A stretch of DNA of 64,000 nt, taken from positions 248,001 through 312,000 of the forward strand of contig MU867076.1 of NCBI GenBank assembly GCA_033725935.1, given 5' to 3'. Within the stretch, counting starts at the first letter, position 1. Each line of letters starts with the position of its first letter. This document shows positions 46,456-57,563 of the stretch, piece after piece. Source of the stretch: Cladorrhinum sp. PSN259. Lineage: Eukaryota > Ascomycota > Sordariomycetes > Sordariales > Podosporaceae. The position numbers and the translations under genes are program-made. The notes below the pieces were generated by a model. The model made no database searches. It was not told where the DNA came from and saw nothing but the letters and a program-made list of their open reading frames with translations.

Positions 46456-47220
46456 TCAATACATCTCCAACCCCCCACTAGCACTAACCACCTGCCCACT
46501 GACCCAACTGCTTTCTTCGCTCGCCAACCACGCCACAATCTTCGCAATCTCCTCCACAGTGCCGACCCTATTTCCGACCGGCGTCCTTGCCTTTTGCCCG
46601 TTGACAATATCCACCGGGATATTTTCCAGCATCTCCGTCTGCACCGGCCCGGGATTCACCTGATTCACCGTCGTCCCGTTCTTCCCTAGCTCGGCGGCCC
46701 AACACCGCGTTAGTCCCTCCAACGCGGCTTTCGAACTGCAATACAATCCCAGCTGCGCGAAGCCACATCTCGAGCCAACGGAGCCGATGTTGATTATCCT
46801 GTTGTTTCCTGCTGGGTTGAATCGCGGGAGCAATCCTTGGGTAAGCAGTAGCGGGCCGCGGACGTTGAGATTATACACTTTGTCGTAATCCTCGATGGAG
46901 ATATCTCCCAGGCTCTTGACGACTTCAACCGCGGCGTTGTTGACCAAGATGTTGATATGTGACTCTGGGCCTAGCCACGAGTCCAATGCGGAGAGAACGA
47001 TTGCTGGCGCTGAAGGGGAGCTGAGGTCGACCTTGACGGCGTGGGAGGGGGTGGAAATCTGGGGGAGGATGGATTCGACAAGTGGCAGGGAGGAGTCAGA
47101 GGTGTATGTGATGAGGACGGAGGCGCCGCGGGAGGCGAGCTCCTTGGCCATGCCGGCGCCGAGACCGCGGGAGGCACCTGTGACGATGGCGACTTTGTTT
47201 TTGAGAGGGAGAGCTGCCAT
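46456..47220 (-). CDS. Short-chain dehydrogenase/reductase
   Basis: Intronless, 254 aa, classical SDR length. TGASRGLG (14-21) binds NAD(P), NNAA follows the fourth strand, IINIGSVGS carries the catalytic Ser, and YCSSK provides the Tyr-x3-Lys pair. The C-terminal NPGPVQTEM and GQVVSASGG are those of the 3-oxoacyl-ACP reductase-like group. It reduces a ketone or oxidises an alcohol in the cytosol; the substrate is unknown. The neighbours are unrelated small genes, so no pathway is suggested. Confidence 0.94.
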   Translation of the reverse strand: MAALPLKNKVAIVTGASRGLGAGMAKELASRGASVLITYTSDSSLPLVESILPQISTPSHAVKVDLSSPSAPAIVLSALDSWLGPESHINILVNNAAVEVVKSLGDISIEDYDKVYNLNVRGPLLLTQGLLPRFNPAGNNRIINIGSVGSRCGFAQLGLYCSSKAALEGLTRCWAAELGKNGTTVNQVNPGPVQTEMLENIPVDIVNGQKARTPVGNRVGTVEEIAKIVAWLASEESSWVSGQVVSASGGLEMY

Positions 47221-48480
47221 AGCGGTGTTGGTCTAGAAGGCTTTGGTGTGTGGGTTGACTTGAGGTTGGGTTGAAGTTGCGAATTTGGCGGGTTGAAAGG
47301 ATGCTGACTTATACACACGCTTGTGTAGCTGTGTCTTTGAGACAGTTCCTTGGAATGTGCCAATCGCCGACGCAGAAGACTTTGACCTCTCCTTCGATGC
47401 TAAATCCGCATATCGCCGATTGTCTGAAAGGGGCGTTTCACAGAGAGCATATCATGAATGACGTCATCTTCTTACTTCAACTCAGTCTGTCCCTGGTCAG
47501 AGATCTGGAGCATCTGGACGATCCTGCGCGACAAGTGTTGGATTCAGACATCTTTCTACGAATTAAAATTGAAGCAAAACGAACATTCAACCAGGGACTA
47601 GCCCCGCAGAGGAAGCTACACGAGTAGAGGTTCAGGGTTAAAGCAGGTCTAATGCGCTTGGGTGTAATAAGGGCAATCTCAGAAACATTTCAGATGCTAT
47701 GAGAAAGGCGATCTGTAGTAATAAAATGTTGCAAAAAAAAAAAAGAAAGAAAAGAAACATCCCTGTAGTGAGATATTCGGCTAGGGATTTTACATAGTTC
47801 AAAAAGGATTATCTGGTTCGAAAAGGCGACTTTGGGTTCGACGAGGTTGGCTGGTGAGAGTGTCTTTCTTAAGGCCTCATAAACTTGTAGATGGAAGACA
47901 AGGTAATATCCTTGACGTGACGCCTAGTAGAGATCAGGACTTCATTTCCATGGCGCTTGAGAACTTAGCAAAGAGTGGGATCCTCAAAGATTCTCTGATT
48001 GTCCATGAGGATTGGTTTTGGAAATACGCAGCGAACCGATTTGCCCCCCCCCTTTTTTTCCTCCCTCGTCAAGTTTATTTCAACCAATTTTTCTATGTCC
48101 TGATGCAACAGATTAGTTTGTTTTCATTCTTAATCAACACATGCTCGTGTGACGACCTTGGTAGACTTTGTATTTCATCAACCTCAAGGGTTTCACGACT
48201 TTCCATGTCTTTGCTCTCTGAATGATTTCCTGCGGCACCTCGCTCTCCCTCAAAGTTTCACAGGCTCAAATACGTAGTATCAGTATCTCCCACTTTCCTG
48301 TACCGGTGTACAGTTTTGGTCACCCGCTCCATTTGAGTCACAACCAGCACCACGGTTACATGTAGCAAGAAACGTGAAGTTTTCATTTTTTGCATCTTCT
48401 CTGCACTTATTTGGTACTTAATTTCGTATTATACTTCCCCTTTGGGTAATCATTTCAGTTTCAAACTTCACGGCTTCAAA
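47221..48480. other. 1.26-kb intergenic region, no gene supported
   Basis: Promoter of the SDR gene (-) and leader side of small protein B (+). A 118-codon frame at 47271-47627 shows no motif, intron or codon pattern that I would support. Confidence 0.45.
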
Positions 48481-48742
48481 ATGGCGAGTCAGCCTCCTGC
48501 ATCCTCGGCGTGCTCCTCCTCTCAGGCCAGTCAGCCAAAGACCACCGCCACAGGCTGGGCCATAATCCAGCAACCCGCAAGGGGGCCCCGAATAGTGAGC
48601 TCCTCTTGGTTCTCAGGAAACCGAAGGCGTCCTGCGCTGGTGAGCTCCACTTGGCAGCCTGTGAACCATTCACGATCAAAGTCAAACTGATGAGCAGTCA
48701 CAGCACCATCACGATCAACTGTCGGCGCTTACCCCTTCCTTT

Positions 48743-49474
48743 ATGCCAACGATTTCCTCGTATATCCCACAGACCTACGAAAACTTCGTCGGGGGGATTT
48801 ACCCGATAATGGTATACGGGTTGCCGCCGGGACCCTTCATGTTCTATCCCCAGCTGCCAGTGGAGGCTCTACAAATACCCGCAGAACCAAGCTGGTTCCC
48901 CGAGCCGTATGGACCAAACACGGACGACGTTGCACAGCCCCATGAGCCGTGTCACCCATTACGCTTTCTCTACCCTCCACCACCGTTGGAGTTACTCACG
49001 GGCGTGTGGAGGGCCCCAAAGGTCGCCCGCATCAAGTACGTAGGAGAGATTGAGATTTCCGAGCTGAGTACTCGCGCGCAATCAGACTTTGATTTCTTTG
49101 TGTTTCCCAAGATTCGCGACATGATTTACGAAAGCATTCAAATTCAGGAAATACCCCCCGCAGAAGCCGAGAGGTTCGTCATTGTCTGGGGCGCTCAAGC
49201 TTTGCTGAAGACCAAGGATGGCAAGAGTGAGGAGAGGCCTCGGAACGCGGTTATTCTCGATATTGAGCCGAGAAGTGACGCGCACCTGTTTGATAAAGCG
49301 ACCAGGAGGATTTTGCAAAGGGGAGTTCTCGAGTGCGGGAATGGGCCGACGCGGAATGGGACAGACTTTGAGAGGATCATTCATGCGTGTGATATTCATT
49401 ATGAGGTTTCGAGTGAGGTGGGGATGTCGGAGGATACAGAGTGTTCGGGGTCTTTTAGGGTTGCTAGGTGGTGA
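48743..49474 (+). CDS. Small unknown protein B (possible three-member family)
   Basis: 243 aa from ATG 48743. Alternatively, ATG 48481 (AAAATGGCG context, MASQPPASSACSSSQAS) opens a first exon that could splice in phase 0 from either of two GTGAGCTCC donors (48594 or 48640) to CCACAG before 48772, joining at TYENFVGGIYP. The Pro/Tyr-rich N-half is followed by AQSDFDFFVFPKIRDMIYE, ERFVIVW, NAVILDIEP and a helix FDKATRRILQRGVL, then an end containing DIHYEVSS. The blocks align by eye with protein C (AKDEFDSFILP, NGLVIEVS, AKRFARAAKYLID) and with protein A. No known domain. Function unknown. Confidence 0.7.
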   Translation: MPTISSYIPQTYENFVGGIYPIMVYGLPPGPFMFYPQLPVEALQIPAEPSWFPEPYGPNTDDVAQPHEPCHPLRFLYPPPPLELLTGVWRAPKVARIKYVGEIEISELSTRAQSDFDFFVFPKIRDMIYESIQIQEIPPAEAERFVIVWGAQALLKTKDGKSEERPRNAVILDIEPRSDAHLFDKATRRILQRGVLECGNGPTRNGTDFERIIHACDIHYEVSSEVGMSEDTECSGSFRVARW

Positions 49475-50121
49475 TGCTTTTTTTCTTTTTCTTTTTCTTT
49501 TTCTTCTTGCTTTTGGATTGGGTTGGTTTGATGTCCTAGGTTTATTTATTTTTTATTGATCACATTATCATTATCTTCCTTTGGGTAATGTAGAGTTCCA
49601 GGCCAACACAAGGGTGCCAACAGTTCATCTAACAAAATACTAATTTTTTTTTGTCAACCCCCAGACTTCCAGCTAGACTTCTTCTTCGTATCTGCAACCC
49701 CCTGCGCCCTAACCTCTCTAACCACTTCTTTTCTCAACCGTTGTTATTAGTTGCGAATACTCACCTGGGTACCTAGTTTTATCTTGTCCGAGTCGGTCAG
49801 ACTTTTGAGGAAGGAACCACAACTCGTGAAACCTCAATGGTTGCCGTCACACCCATCGGCTGGTGTACAGGAGTGACCATAAACTGGCCACTCCTCCCGG
49901 TTGTGCACATCTGCATTGCTGTCAATTATATGTTAGGGTGTATCATATCATTGCCACAGAGTACTATCATGACCGATCTAGTATGAGTGATGAACGGCAG
50001 TCTTTGTTATAAGCTCCAAACCTCCAGCCTTATCAGACTTTGCAGTAAAGAAACAATGCAGTTTTCAGCCTTTTCCAAGTTTACTTATTTTCTACGCTCA
50101 ACACGGCTCCAATTCCCAACA
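49475..50121. other. Intergenic between two family members
   Basis: A pyrimidine-rich stretch (49,480-49,510, repeated TTTTTC) follows gene B. The rest is AT-rich leader for gene C. No other gene seen. Confidence 0.5.
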
Positions 50122-50598
50122 ATGTCCAGCCGAACCTGGGCAAACCCTCAAGAAGGCCCTTCTGCTACCACGCCGCCTGCCAACATCAAAGTCGTAGTGC
50201 CTGGTCCGGGAGCCACTTTCCGGATGGCTCGCTTTGGTACCACGAACCTCTTTCGGCTTCCTGAATCAGCAAAGGATGAGTTTGATAGCTTCATCTTGCC
50301 ATGTCTTGTTAGAATTTTTGCAGAAACGACAGCGCTTAGGCGTTTTCTATTGCCTGTTAAGGAGATCAGAATCCATCCGTGCATGGTACGCTATCGTACC
50401 CGGTTCTTGCGTCTAACCAAGGAAGTCAACGGATTAGTCATAGAAGTCTCGGGGCACTCACTGGAAGCAAAGCGGTTCGCGAGAGCGGCAAAATACCTGA
50501 TAGATTCTAGTAGAGTGTGTAAGAGCGAAGGTTTGCAGAACAAGTTTCAGGTTTTTGTTCAGGATGAGCCGGCAGGGTGGGAGTTTAACTTGGGCTGA
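50122..50598 (+). CDS. Small unknown protein C (possible three-member family)
   Basis: 158 aa from ATG 50122 (CAACAATGTCC context); an in-frame ATG at 50056 would add 22 hydrophobic/basic residues (MQFSAFSKFTYFLRSTRL), which could be a targeting sequence. The core reads FRMARFGTTNLFRLPESAKD, FDSFILPCLVRIF, NGLVIEVSGHSLEAKRFARA and ends in DEPAGWEFNLG. It shares its block order with proteins A and B. No known domain. Probably a fast-evolving fungal family; function unknown. Confidence 0.65.
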   Translation: MSSRTWANPQEGPSATTPPANIKVVVPGPGATFRMARFGTTNLFRLPESAKDEFDSFILPCLVRIFAETTALRRFLLPVKEIRIHPCMVRYRTRFLRLTKEVNGLVIEVSGHSLEAKRFARAAKYLIDSSRVCKSEGLQNKFQVFVQDEPAGWEFNLG

Positions 50599-51108
50599 GA
50601 ATGGGCCGAAGGGATCCGGTACTGGTATTGTTATTATTCCACGTTGATCTAGACGGCTAGTGGCGGCTGAAGCCACATGTCCTGCGCCGGCGCTAAACAC
50701 CTGTTGCAGAACCGGCGCTAAGATACAAGAATAGAACGAAAATAAAGACTGAATAATAATTAAAAAAGGGTGTAAGATATATGCAAGGGGGTAGTAAATA
50801 CTTCCTATCTTATAGATAAAACTATTTGAGATAAATATGAAAATAGCTGTAGTGTTGACGGTGACTACGAAAGTGGACGCCTATTAGCTAATCTCTTATA
50901 CGATATAGTATTATCAAGGAGAACGGGAAACGGCAACTCACTGATCGTGGAATGTTTATTAATAGCGGAGAGTAGTGCTATACAGTATCAAGTTGATTTT
51001 AAGTAAACTATCCATAGTAAACTAGAAGATAAGTGCTATCAAGATAACATCTTCCTAAACTCGCAGCGTTAGCAGTTGTCAATTTTCCTTACCTTGGCCT
51101 TTCAACAT
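50599..51108. repeat. AT-rich, TA-rich intergenic relic
   Basis: Much poorer in GC than the flanking genes, with many TA dinucleotides and stops in every frame from about 50,750. Two copies of CCGGCGCTAA lie at about 50,689 and 50,712. The composition fits a short RIP-altered repeat remnant between two convergent genes; the element cannot be identified. Confidence 0.4.
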
Positions 51109-54100
51109 CTACCACCCGTTATCTGTCGGCTCCAATGGAAGTTCCCGCTCTCCCCTCATGTCTGCAAGTATAGCCATCCTCCATTCTTCCGAGTCCTCGC
51201 AGCCGTCCCTACTATCGTTCTCGATGTCTAGCATCGGGGTATCGTATGAGTCTAGTAGACCGTGCCTAGCGGTGTTGCTGTCGACGATCATGGCAGTATC
51301 ACCCCACTCGTTGAAGCTAAAAGTTGGGTCCTCTAGTAAGGTCTCTTGAAGGCCTACTGAGTTGATTAGAGACGGTGTTTCCAACTCTTTTGACATGCCA
51401 CCGCCATCTTTGCTCGTTGTTGTAAGCCAAGAAGGCGACCACTGCCGCAAAGATTCTTCGACCATCTGCCGCAGCTCCTTTTGGCGAGACTCTAGACTGC
51501 AAGGAAGATAGTACCAAACCTTATATCCACATACATTGCAGGCCTGCACAGGAAGTCGCGCCGCGCCATCTTCCGCGTTCCATATGCTTGAACATGGTAG
51601 TGGCGTCCCTGATTCCTCTGACCACTTTCGAATGGCTTGAATTGTAAACCGAGTGGCCTCTTCTACCACGACCGTTGCCACATCATGCTTCCCATTGGTG
51701 ACTTCCGTGACGCGGTCCTTAATCAGCCTAGCGACTATCCCGTCCCAACTTCTGGGTGATGCAACGCCGCATGCATAATTTTGCAGATTGCGACCCTCAG
51801 CTAACTCGTTGATAAGTTCTTCCAGGGAGAACTCCAGCGGGTGGAGAGAATATTTAGCGTGAGCGAATCTCGATGTTTTCTCTGTGTGGTCATGAAGCTG
51901 ATCCCAAATTGTGGTATCCTCTCCACTCCATTCACGGTGAGACTTGAGAAGATCCACAACTGCGCCATGTTCACGGTCGAAGGCGAGGCCGGTGGCATGC
52001 ACGAACTGAACGCGGCCGTACCCTTCCGTGTCGGTTCCAGCGTCCAAGAGAAGGTGCACTGTGTCGAGGCGACCATGCATTGCCGCCGCTTCGAGAGCTG
52101 TACCAAGACAGCGACCCCATCGGCTTCTGCGGGCGTTAACGTCGGCACCACAAGCGATAAGGCGTCGCACCAAGCCAATGAGCCCCTTTTTGGCTGCATA
52201 TTGTAGTACGGTAGTCCGGAGGCCATTCGCCATCGACCGCGCCGGATCGTTGACCTCAGCGCCTGCATCGAGGAGTAAATCAATGATGGGTAGGCTTTCA
52301 ACCTCGAGAGCTGTGTGGAGTGCAGTACAATCAATCCCGTCGCGTACATGTACCAAGTTAATGTCGGCACCGCGAACGAGCAAGGCCTTGACGATATCGA
52401 TGCGTTTGCGACGAACTGCGGCGCAGAGCGGTGTTCGATAAGGTTCAGAAAACAGTGCGGGAACACACTTCGCGTCAATATCGTCACAGCCCTCGAGTAG
52501 TCTCTCGATGAGACCGATTGAGGGGTTACGCAGAACAGCAGCACGTAAAGTGAAGCCGTCTGGCTTAAATCCCGCCTCCAGTAACCTCTCGATGATTTGT
52601 TCAGTGGCGTATCCTTCCGTGGCAAGCAATAGCGGGGAAACCAACGGAAGCGTTGACAAATGCCAGTTTTCGTCGAATGGTGAGCTTTCAATTGACCCGT
52701 CGTTGCGGTTATTCCGAAAGGCTCTTAGGGCGTGCCAGAGGCAGCGCATATCAAGGGGTGATGGTGTGGGGCAGGCCTGTGTTAGGGCTGATGGCCGGGA
52801 AGTTAGGAGAGCATCAAGGATGCCTGGGCAAGAGTGCCAGGCAGCGATGGACACTGCGCAGTTCTCAAGGGGTGGTGTCACATGGATGCTGTCGGGATGT
52901 AGGCTGCGTCTTCGTAGTAACTCCATTAGACTGGGGGATGCAATTTTCTGGCCTGACTTCGCCAGGCATAAGACCGCGGCGCATAGAGCCCCCGAATCGT
53001 AAGCCGCCGCATCCAATTCCAGCGCCATCATGATAACCCCCTCATCTTGGCTTAGGAATGCGTTCTCAAGATAAGATCTCCCTTGCCTATCCCGGCTCAT
53101 ATTATCAGGCTCCTTGAGAAGGCCCGGTGGAACGTGGGTCCCGATGTGTGTGACGTCCGGGATTCGAAATACTGATGCAAAGTCCTCGGTCGAGTCACCG
53201 CACCTTGCAGTTGCCAAACGCGCGGCAACCGCTCCGTGACCTTTTTGCAATGCGGCTTCATAGGCGGTGACACCATTTTTGACAACGTTAGCCGGTATTC
53301 CGGCGCCGAGGAGCTGCTCAACCAACGTCAACTGTCCCTCAGCCGCCGCAGCGAACAGATCGTCGCCTGTGGCGGTTGCTTTGTGTTGCAGAAGCGTAAG
53401 TGCCACATTCCATTGCCTCGAACGCACTGCTAACTGGAAAGGCGCCAGCCTGGCCCTGGTAGTTGTTCCTGCAAAAGTCGCGACGCAGTGCAATGGTAAT
53501 GGCTTGCCCAGCGGTGGCCAAAGGAGCTCGCCCTCATCAAACGCAATTTCTCTTTCCTCATTAATGTCAACGCCAGCCTGTATCAGAAGTTCCCCGAGTT
53601 CGCAGGAGTTTTGTGCAACAGCGAGTTGTAAAAGAGAAGGCGTTGGGCACTCAACAGTACCCCTGATAGAACACAGGCCCCGAATCCTGTGATAAAGAGA
53701 ATCGCAATCGAGCATGTAAGGAGTAGCAACAGTATATGCCGTTCGGGGAAGGTATGCTCCAAGTTGGAGAAGAAGCCTGGTAGCCTCGACCTGTTTCCAT
53801 CCTACTGCCGCATAGAGGGGAGAAAGGTAACCACTCGGGACATTGACGCTTGCCGAGAACTCCTGGCGAAGAAACTTGATGACTTTGGTGTATCCACGCG
53901 CGGATGCAATAATCATGGCGTCAGCTACCATGCGGTCGTCTGACAAATCCATCTGCGGACGGTACTTGAGGTTGATTGCGTTGCATAGCTCTAGTGCTTT
54001 ATCTTGGTCTTTGGCGAAGGTCTCCCAGAGATCATCTGATTCATCGGATTTGGTAGTCATCGTTGCGCTGTGGAATGAAGCTGCAAAACCGAGACAGCCA

Positions 54101-55805
54101 ACGTCGTCAAGGTGCCGGAAGAGGTGGAAATAAGGGCTCATTGCGAACGGACTCCAATTGGATGTCTCTGACAAATACGACGCCCGATATCGGTGGTTAA
54201 GATGCGCTCCCTCTGCCACCAGTCGTTCGATCAGATGAAGGTTTCCTGTGATGAAGGCGGCATGCACAGACTCAAAACAGTACCCGTTGATCGAAGCACC
54301 GTGATGGATCAGCATCTGGACCAATGTATCCGGGCTGTGCTCGTAAATAGCGACAGCAAGCATCGACCAATCGTCCCACCTCCTCTCAGGGAGATTGGCT
54401 CCAACATCGACCAACACCTTGACCAGATTCTCGTACTGTTCTGAGAGGGCGAACTCAAGTGGCGTTGCATCAGTGTAACACAAGCGACTGGAAATCCTGT
54501 CGTATCCTACAAAAAAGTTGGCCATTGAATCTGGTCGAAGTCGACAATCTGCCTTCAACAAGTTGGACACAAACCCGGCGGCTCCGGTAAGGACGGCGGC
54601 CTTGAACAATGTATTGATAATGGCCGTTATCGTTAGGCTCCTGTGAGAGAGGTCGACTAACTTCCGAAGTGTTGGAAGCTGCGAAAGACCTGCAAATTGG
54701 CAGAGACCGATGATTGGTCGAGCTTGGTCGACCATGTCGGCCATGTCGAACATGGTCACGATAGGGATGGCTTGAGTTAAGATCAGACCGTTCGACACGA
54801 GAAACAGCAAGACCTTGAGCAGTTCCAACTGGATGTCAGCTACGCTGCCACCTGCCAGTGTAGCGGCTCTGCGTAGATTCTCGTCGGGGAAAGCTTGCGG
54901 GAAAATCATGTCGAAACGAGCAGCCAAGCGGTCGATACTTTTCAGGGCGAGGAGCTGGAAAGCCATGTCCTGGGATCCAATGGCAATGCCTAAGCATCTC
55001 CGTACGACTTGTTCGAACGCTGCCGGAAGAATTCTTGCTTTCTGCGAGGTTGGCAGAGACGCTACATCCCGACATTGCACGATCTGCAGCAGCTCTTGAG
55101 TGGCCTCGGGCCCGGCGAGGGCGCTAGTGGCTTTCTTCGGTAGCTTGCGTAAAAACTGGATGCCTCTTAGCACAACCGGGAAGTCGGTGTTGAGGAACTG
55201 AAACCACGGGAGATCTTTAGGATAACGGTACTGGGCTGGGGCGCGCGTGCCGATCGCTAAGTCCGTGGAAGAGCCTCGTGGAGTGCAAAGGTACAGCGGA
55301 AGTTCGTCGGGCGGGGCAGAGGGAATCACTACATCAACGTTAGACATCAATCTCCAACCTGGAAATAAACCAGTGTCCTACATTGATTCCATCTGGGAGG
55401 GTCGTGACGGCTGATGTTATTCTCGACCTTCTCTTGGGGGATACGTCTGCCGGACAGAATGACGGTCGTGTTCTTCCCTGAACAATTCCTCCGATCTTGG
55501 ATAACATGACTCAAATAACGCCAGATGTTGGGCTCGAGCTTCTTCCGGAAGCCCCAACTCTTGAGCTTTGATTGGAGCTTCTCTCTGCTATTGATTGGCA
55601 TTAGCAAGAAAGAGGACGGCGCGTGAAAAAGGTCGATCACATACTCTACAACAAACCCCTTCTTATCCAGCTCTGCAACGACCGCGTCCACATCCTTATT
55701 CTTGACAATGAATTTGGTGTACACCAGGTCTTTCCAGGGCTCCCAATCTTTATCCCTCAGTTGTTTCTTCTGCTGGGGAGCGAGCTCCGGCGCCGACGAG
55801 GCCAT
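51109..55805 (-). CDS. Clr5-domain ankyrin repeat protein
   Basis: The N-terminal exon 55645-55805 and next exon from 55587 give a Clr5 domain: DWEPWKDLVYTKFIVKNK, VVAELDKKGFVV, LQSKLKSWGFRKKL, VILSGRRIP. The 57-bp intron between them has a GTATGT donor and is phase 2. A second junction near 55,370-55,420 must shift frame into the 1,413-codon frame ending at 51109; the best donor there is weak, so the exact join is unsure. The long part has about 20 ankyrin-like units (for example TPLCAAVRRKRIDIVKALLV, GADVNARRSRWGR) and ends with a Cys pair (CNVCGYKVWYY) and an acidic tail. Clr5-ankyrin fusions are common in ascomycetes; Clr5 in fission yeast acts in silencing. Total about 1,520 aa. Confidence 0.82.
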
Positions 55806-56544
55806 GCTAATGTATCGGGTGCTTTGGCTTGGTAGGTGAGTTTCCCTAGCAGGGACGAGACTTGAGAAATATCAACGAAGGGTTTTAGAAAGGAAGGGTT
55901 TTGGGAAGGAAGGGTTTTGGAAAGGAAGGGTTTTGGAAAGTAAGGGTTTTGGAAAGGAAGGGTTTTAGAAAGGAAGGGTTTTGTTTGGTTGGGGAGTCAG
56001 GCGAGAAGATATAGTCGGGTGGGGGAAGGTTTGACATCGCTCTCGACTGGCGGCCCAAGGCATCTGAAATCATCATTTGATGCTGATTGGATAATAGCAC
56101 AACATGAAAGTTCGAGTCTTGGCTTGCATTCCGCATCCCCGTCCCGTGAGCCCCCAGCGAAAATCGCTGCATCAGGGAGGCTCAGCAGGGCATCCTCCTC
56201 CAGCACGTCTCAAGCCTGACGGCTAGCTCTCCACATTACTCTCGCCTTCCATTGGCTATTCCCACAACTTGAAAATCTCCCCAACCGGTCATTGGCTGCT
56301 TGCACAACCATAACATGAACTTGCTCCACAGGCAAGCACTGCGGTTTGTGCAACGCGGGCTCCAGTTCACATATCCACTCAGCGGCACCAAAGGTCGAGA
56401 TTCGGAAGATACCACGAGAGGAATGATACATTCCACCGCCCGTCCGGCTATTGAAAAGCCGAAGACTTCGCACTCAGAGTCCGGTCCTTGACACACCTCA
56501 CCCAGTCTTCGACTTCTCGCCATTTTAGCCACTGTATTCTATCA
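55806..56544. promoter_or_regulatory. Upstream region with CCAAT boxes
   Basis: Lies between the Clr5-ankyrin gene (-) and a small plus-strand frame. Two CATTGGCT elements (inverted CCAAT boxes) occur near 56,249 and 56,290. The minisatellite listed next occupies its left part. I see no coding sequence that I would support. Confidence 0.45.
55878..55989. repeat. 16-bp minisatellite, seven copies
   Basis: The unit AAGGGTTTTGGAAAGG is tandemly repeated, copies starting at 55878 and every 16 bp to 55974, with few substitutions. It lies 70-185 bp upstream of the Clr5-ankyrin ATG, so it is in the promoter or leader. The complementary strand carries AAAACCCTT repeats, similar to telobox elements. 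Confidence 0.92.
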
Positions 56545-56856
56545 ATGTCTCTGTCACAAGAAGCTATAATAGCCCTTGTAGGGCTCATATTGGCCCTGCC
56601 ACCAGGGTGCATGGTTTTCCGGTATTGCCTTCGGCGTTCTCGAAGACAACCAACTGAACACGCAGATCACGAAGGTGAATCCCCTCGGCCTTCTTTTTTA
56701 ACTTGTGATAAGCACAGCGGTTTGCTAATCAGATGCCTAGCTCAAATAAACAGTCATCTACTATCACAAACGTCTCTGCCAGCGTACATTCTGATAGTCT
56801 CGGCATTTTCGCCGTCCTTGAATGGACCCCAAGCACGCTCAGCATACCCGGTTTGA
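56545..56856 (+). CDS. Possible small single-pass membrane protein
   Basis: ATG 56545 opens MSLSQEAIIALVGLILALPP followed by GCMVFRYCLRRSRRQ, a single membrane helix with a basic stop-transfer end, a pattern seen at the start of many short fungal proteins. A well-formed intron (GTGAAT donor at about 56673, TGCTAATCAG acceptor end at 56730) would give a 45-aa product ending DHEDA; read through, the frame runs to 56856. The opposite strand further on also looks coding-like, so this may be a broken gene. Low support. Confidence 0.35.
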   Translation: MSLSQEAIIALVGLILALPPGCMVFRYCLRRSRRQPTEHADHEGESPRPSFLTCDKHSGLLIRCLAQINSHLLSQTSLPAYILIVSAFSPSLNGPQARSAYPV

Positions 56857-57312
56857 AGACCGTTCTCCTCCAGTCCAGCAAGCTCAAAGATGAAAGTGGT
56901 ACCGCGGATGGTCGCTACGCATCTAGCAACACGGAGAACCCACCCCTCCCCCTTCTTGCCCATCTCGTCTCTGCATCCCTATTCTAAATACGCAGTAACC
57001 ACGCCCGTGTTGGCCCATGATGCGTCAATCCTGCGTCCGCCGCCCACGAGGCAACAATACCAACCGTACCATCCTAGTTCTGTCGACCATCATGCGTTTT
57101 GAGTTGATGATGCCGAAACCGTAGACATGTATGCAGGAGTTTCCTTCATAAAGAGCCGCGTTGTCATGGCAGTTAGTTGCGCATATGGTGCGGGAGTACC
57201 ATGCCTCTTCAGACCATGTGTTAGCAGGTGATTGGGGTTTCGCAACAGGGCGGATGTCCACGGACGGATCGTTCTTGACATATCGTGTAGCGTACGGGGT
57301 GGGTGAGGAAAG
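56754..57312 (-). pseudogene. Decayed unknown gene on minus strand
   Basis: Two coding-like segments lie in order. The first (57312 down to about 57030) contains TWSEEAWYSRTICATNCHDN and YEGNSCIHVYGFGIINSK. The second, in another frame, runs RRIDASWANTGVVTAYLE, a stop, then WVLRVARCVATIRG, FELAGLEENGLQTGYAERAW. Both have biased, protein-like composition with no ATG or intron that joins them. This fits a gene broken by a frameshift and a stop. I do not recognise the family. Confidence 0.35.
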
Positions 57313-57418
57313 TTAACTTGGGAGTTAAAATCATGACAAATATTTTGTATTTACTTATCAACTGCTGTGGAAGTCACAACCGCTGTTATATGTTTCAATC
57401 TATCACAAATTCACAATC

Positions 57419-57445
<27 letters not shown>
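57419..57445. repeat. 27-nt T-run
   Basis: Uninterrupted T homopolymer, the same length as the A-run at 29325-29351. It may be the poly(A) scar of a retroposed or LINE-type insertion on the minus strand, or simple slippage. Confidence 0.6.
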
Positions 57446-57450
<5 letters not shown>

Positions 57451-57563
57451 GATAACTTTTCTTAATTTATGACCTGGTTGTCTACCAAGTTGCATGACGT
57501 ACGTTTGCTTTGCCTCCTTTGTTGACACTCAGGTACTCTCTCATTCAGCCTTTTACTCGTTCC

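Noticed and set aside
51801..52691. Minus-strand 296-codon frame inside the ankyrin gene
   Set aside because: It is an alternate frame of the ankyrin coding sequence; the ankyrin frame has the repeat consensus.
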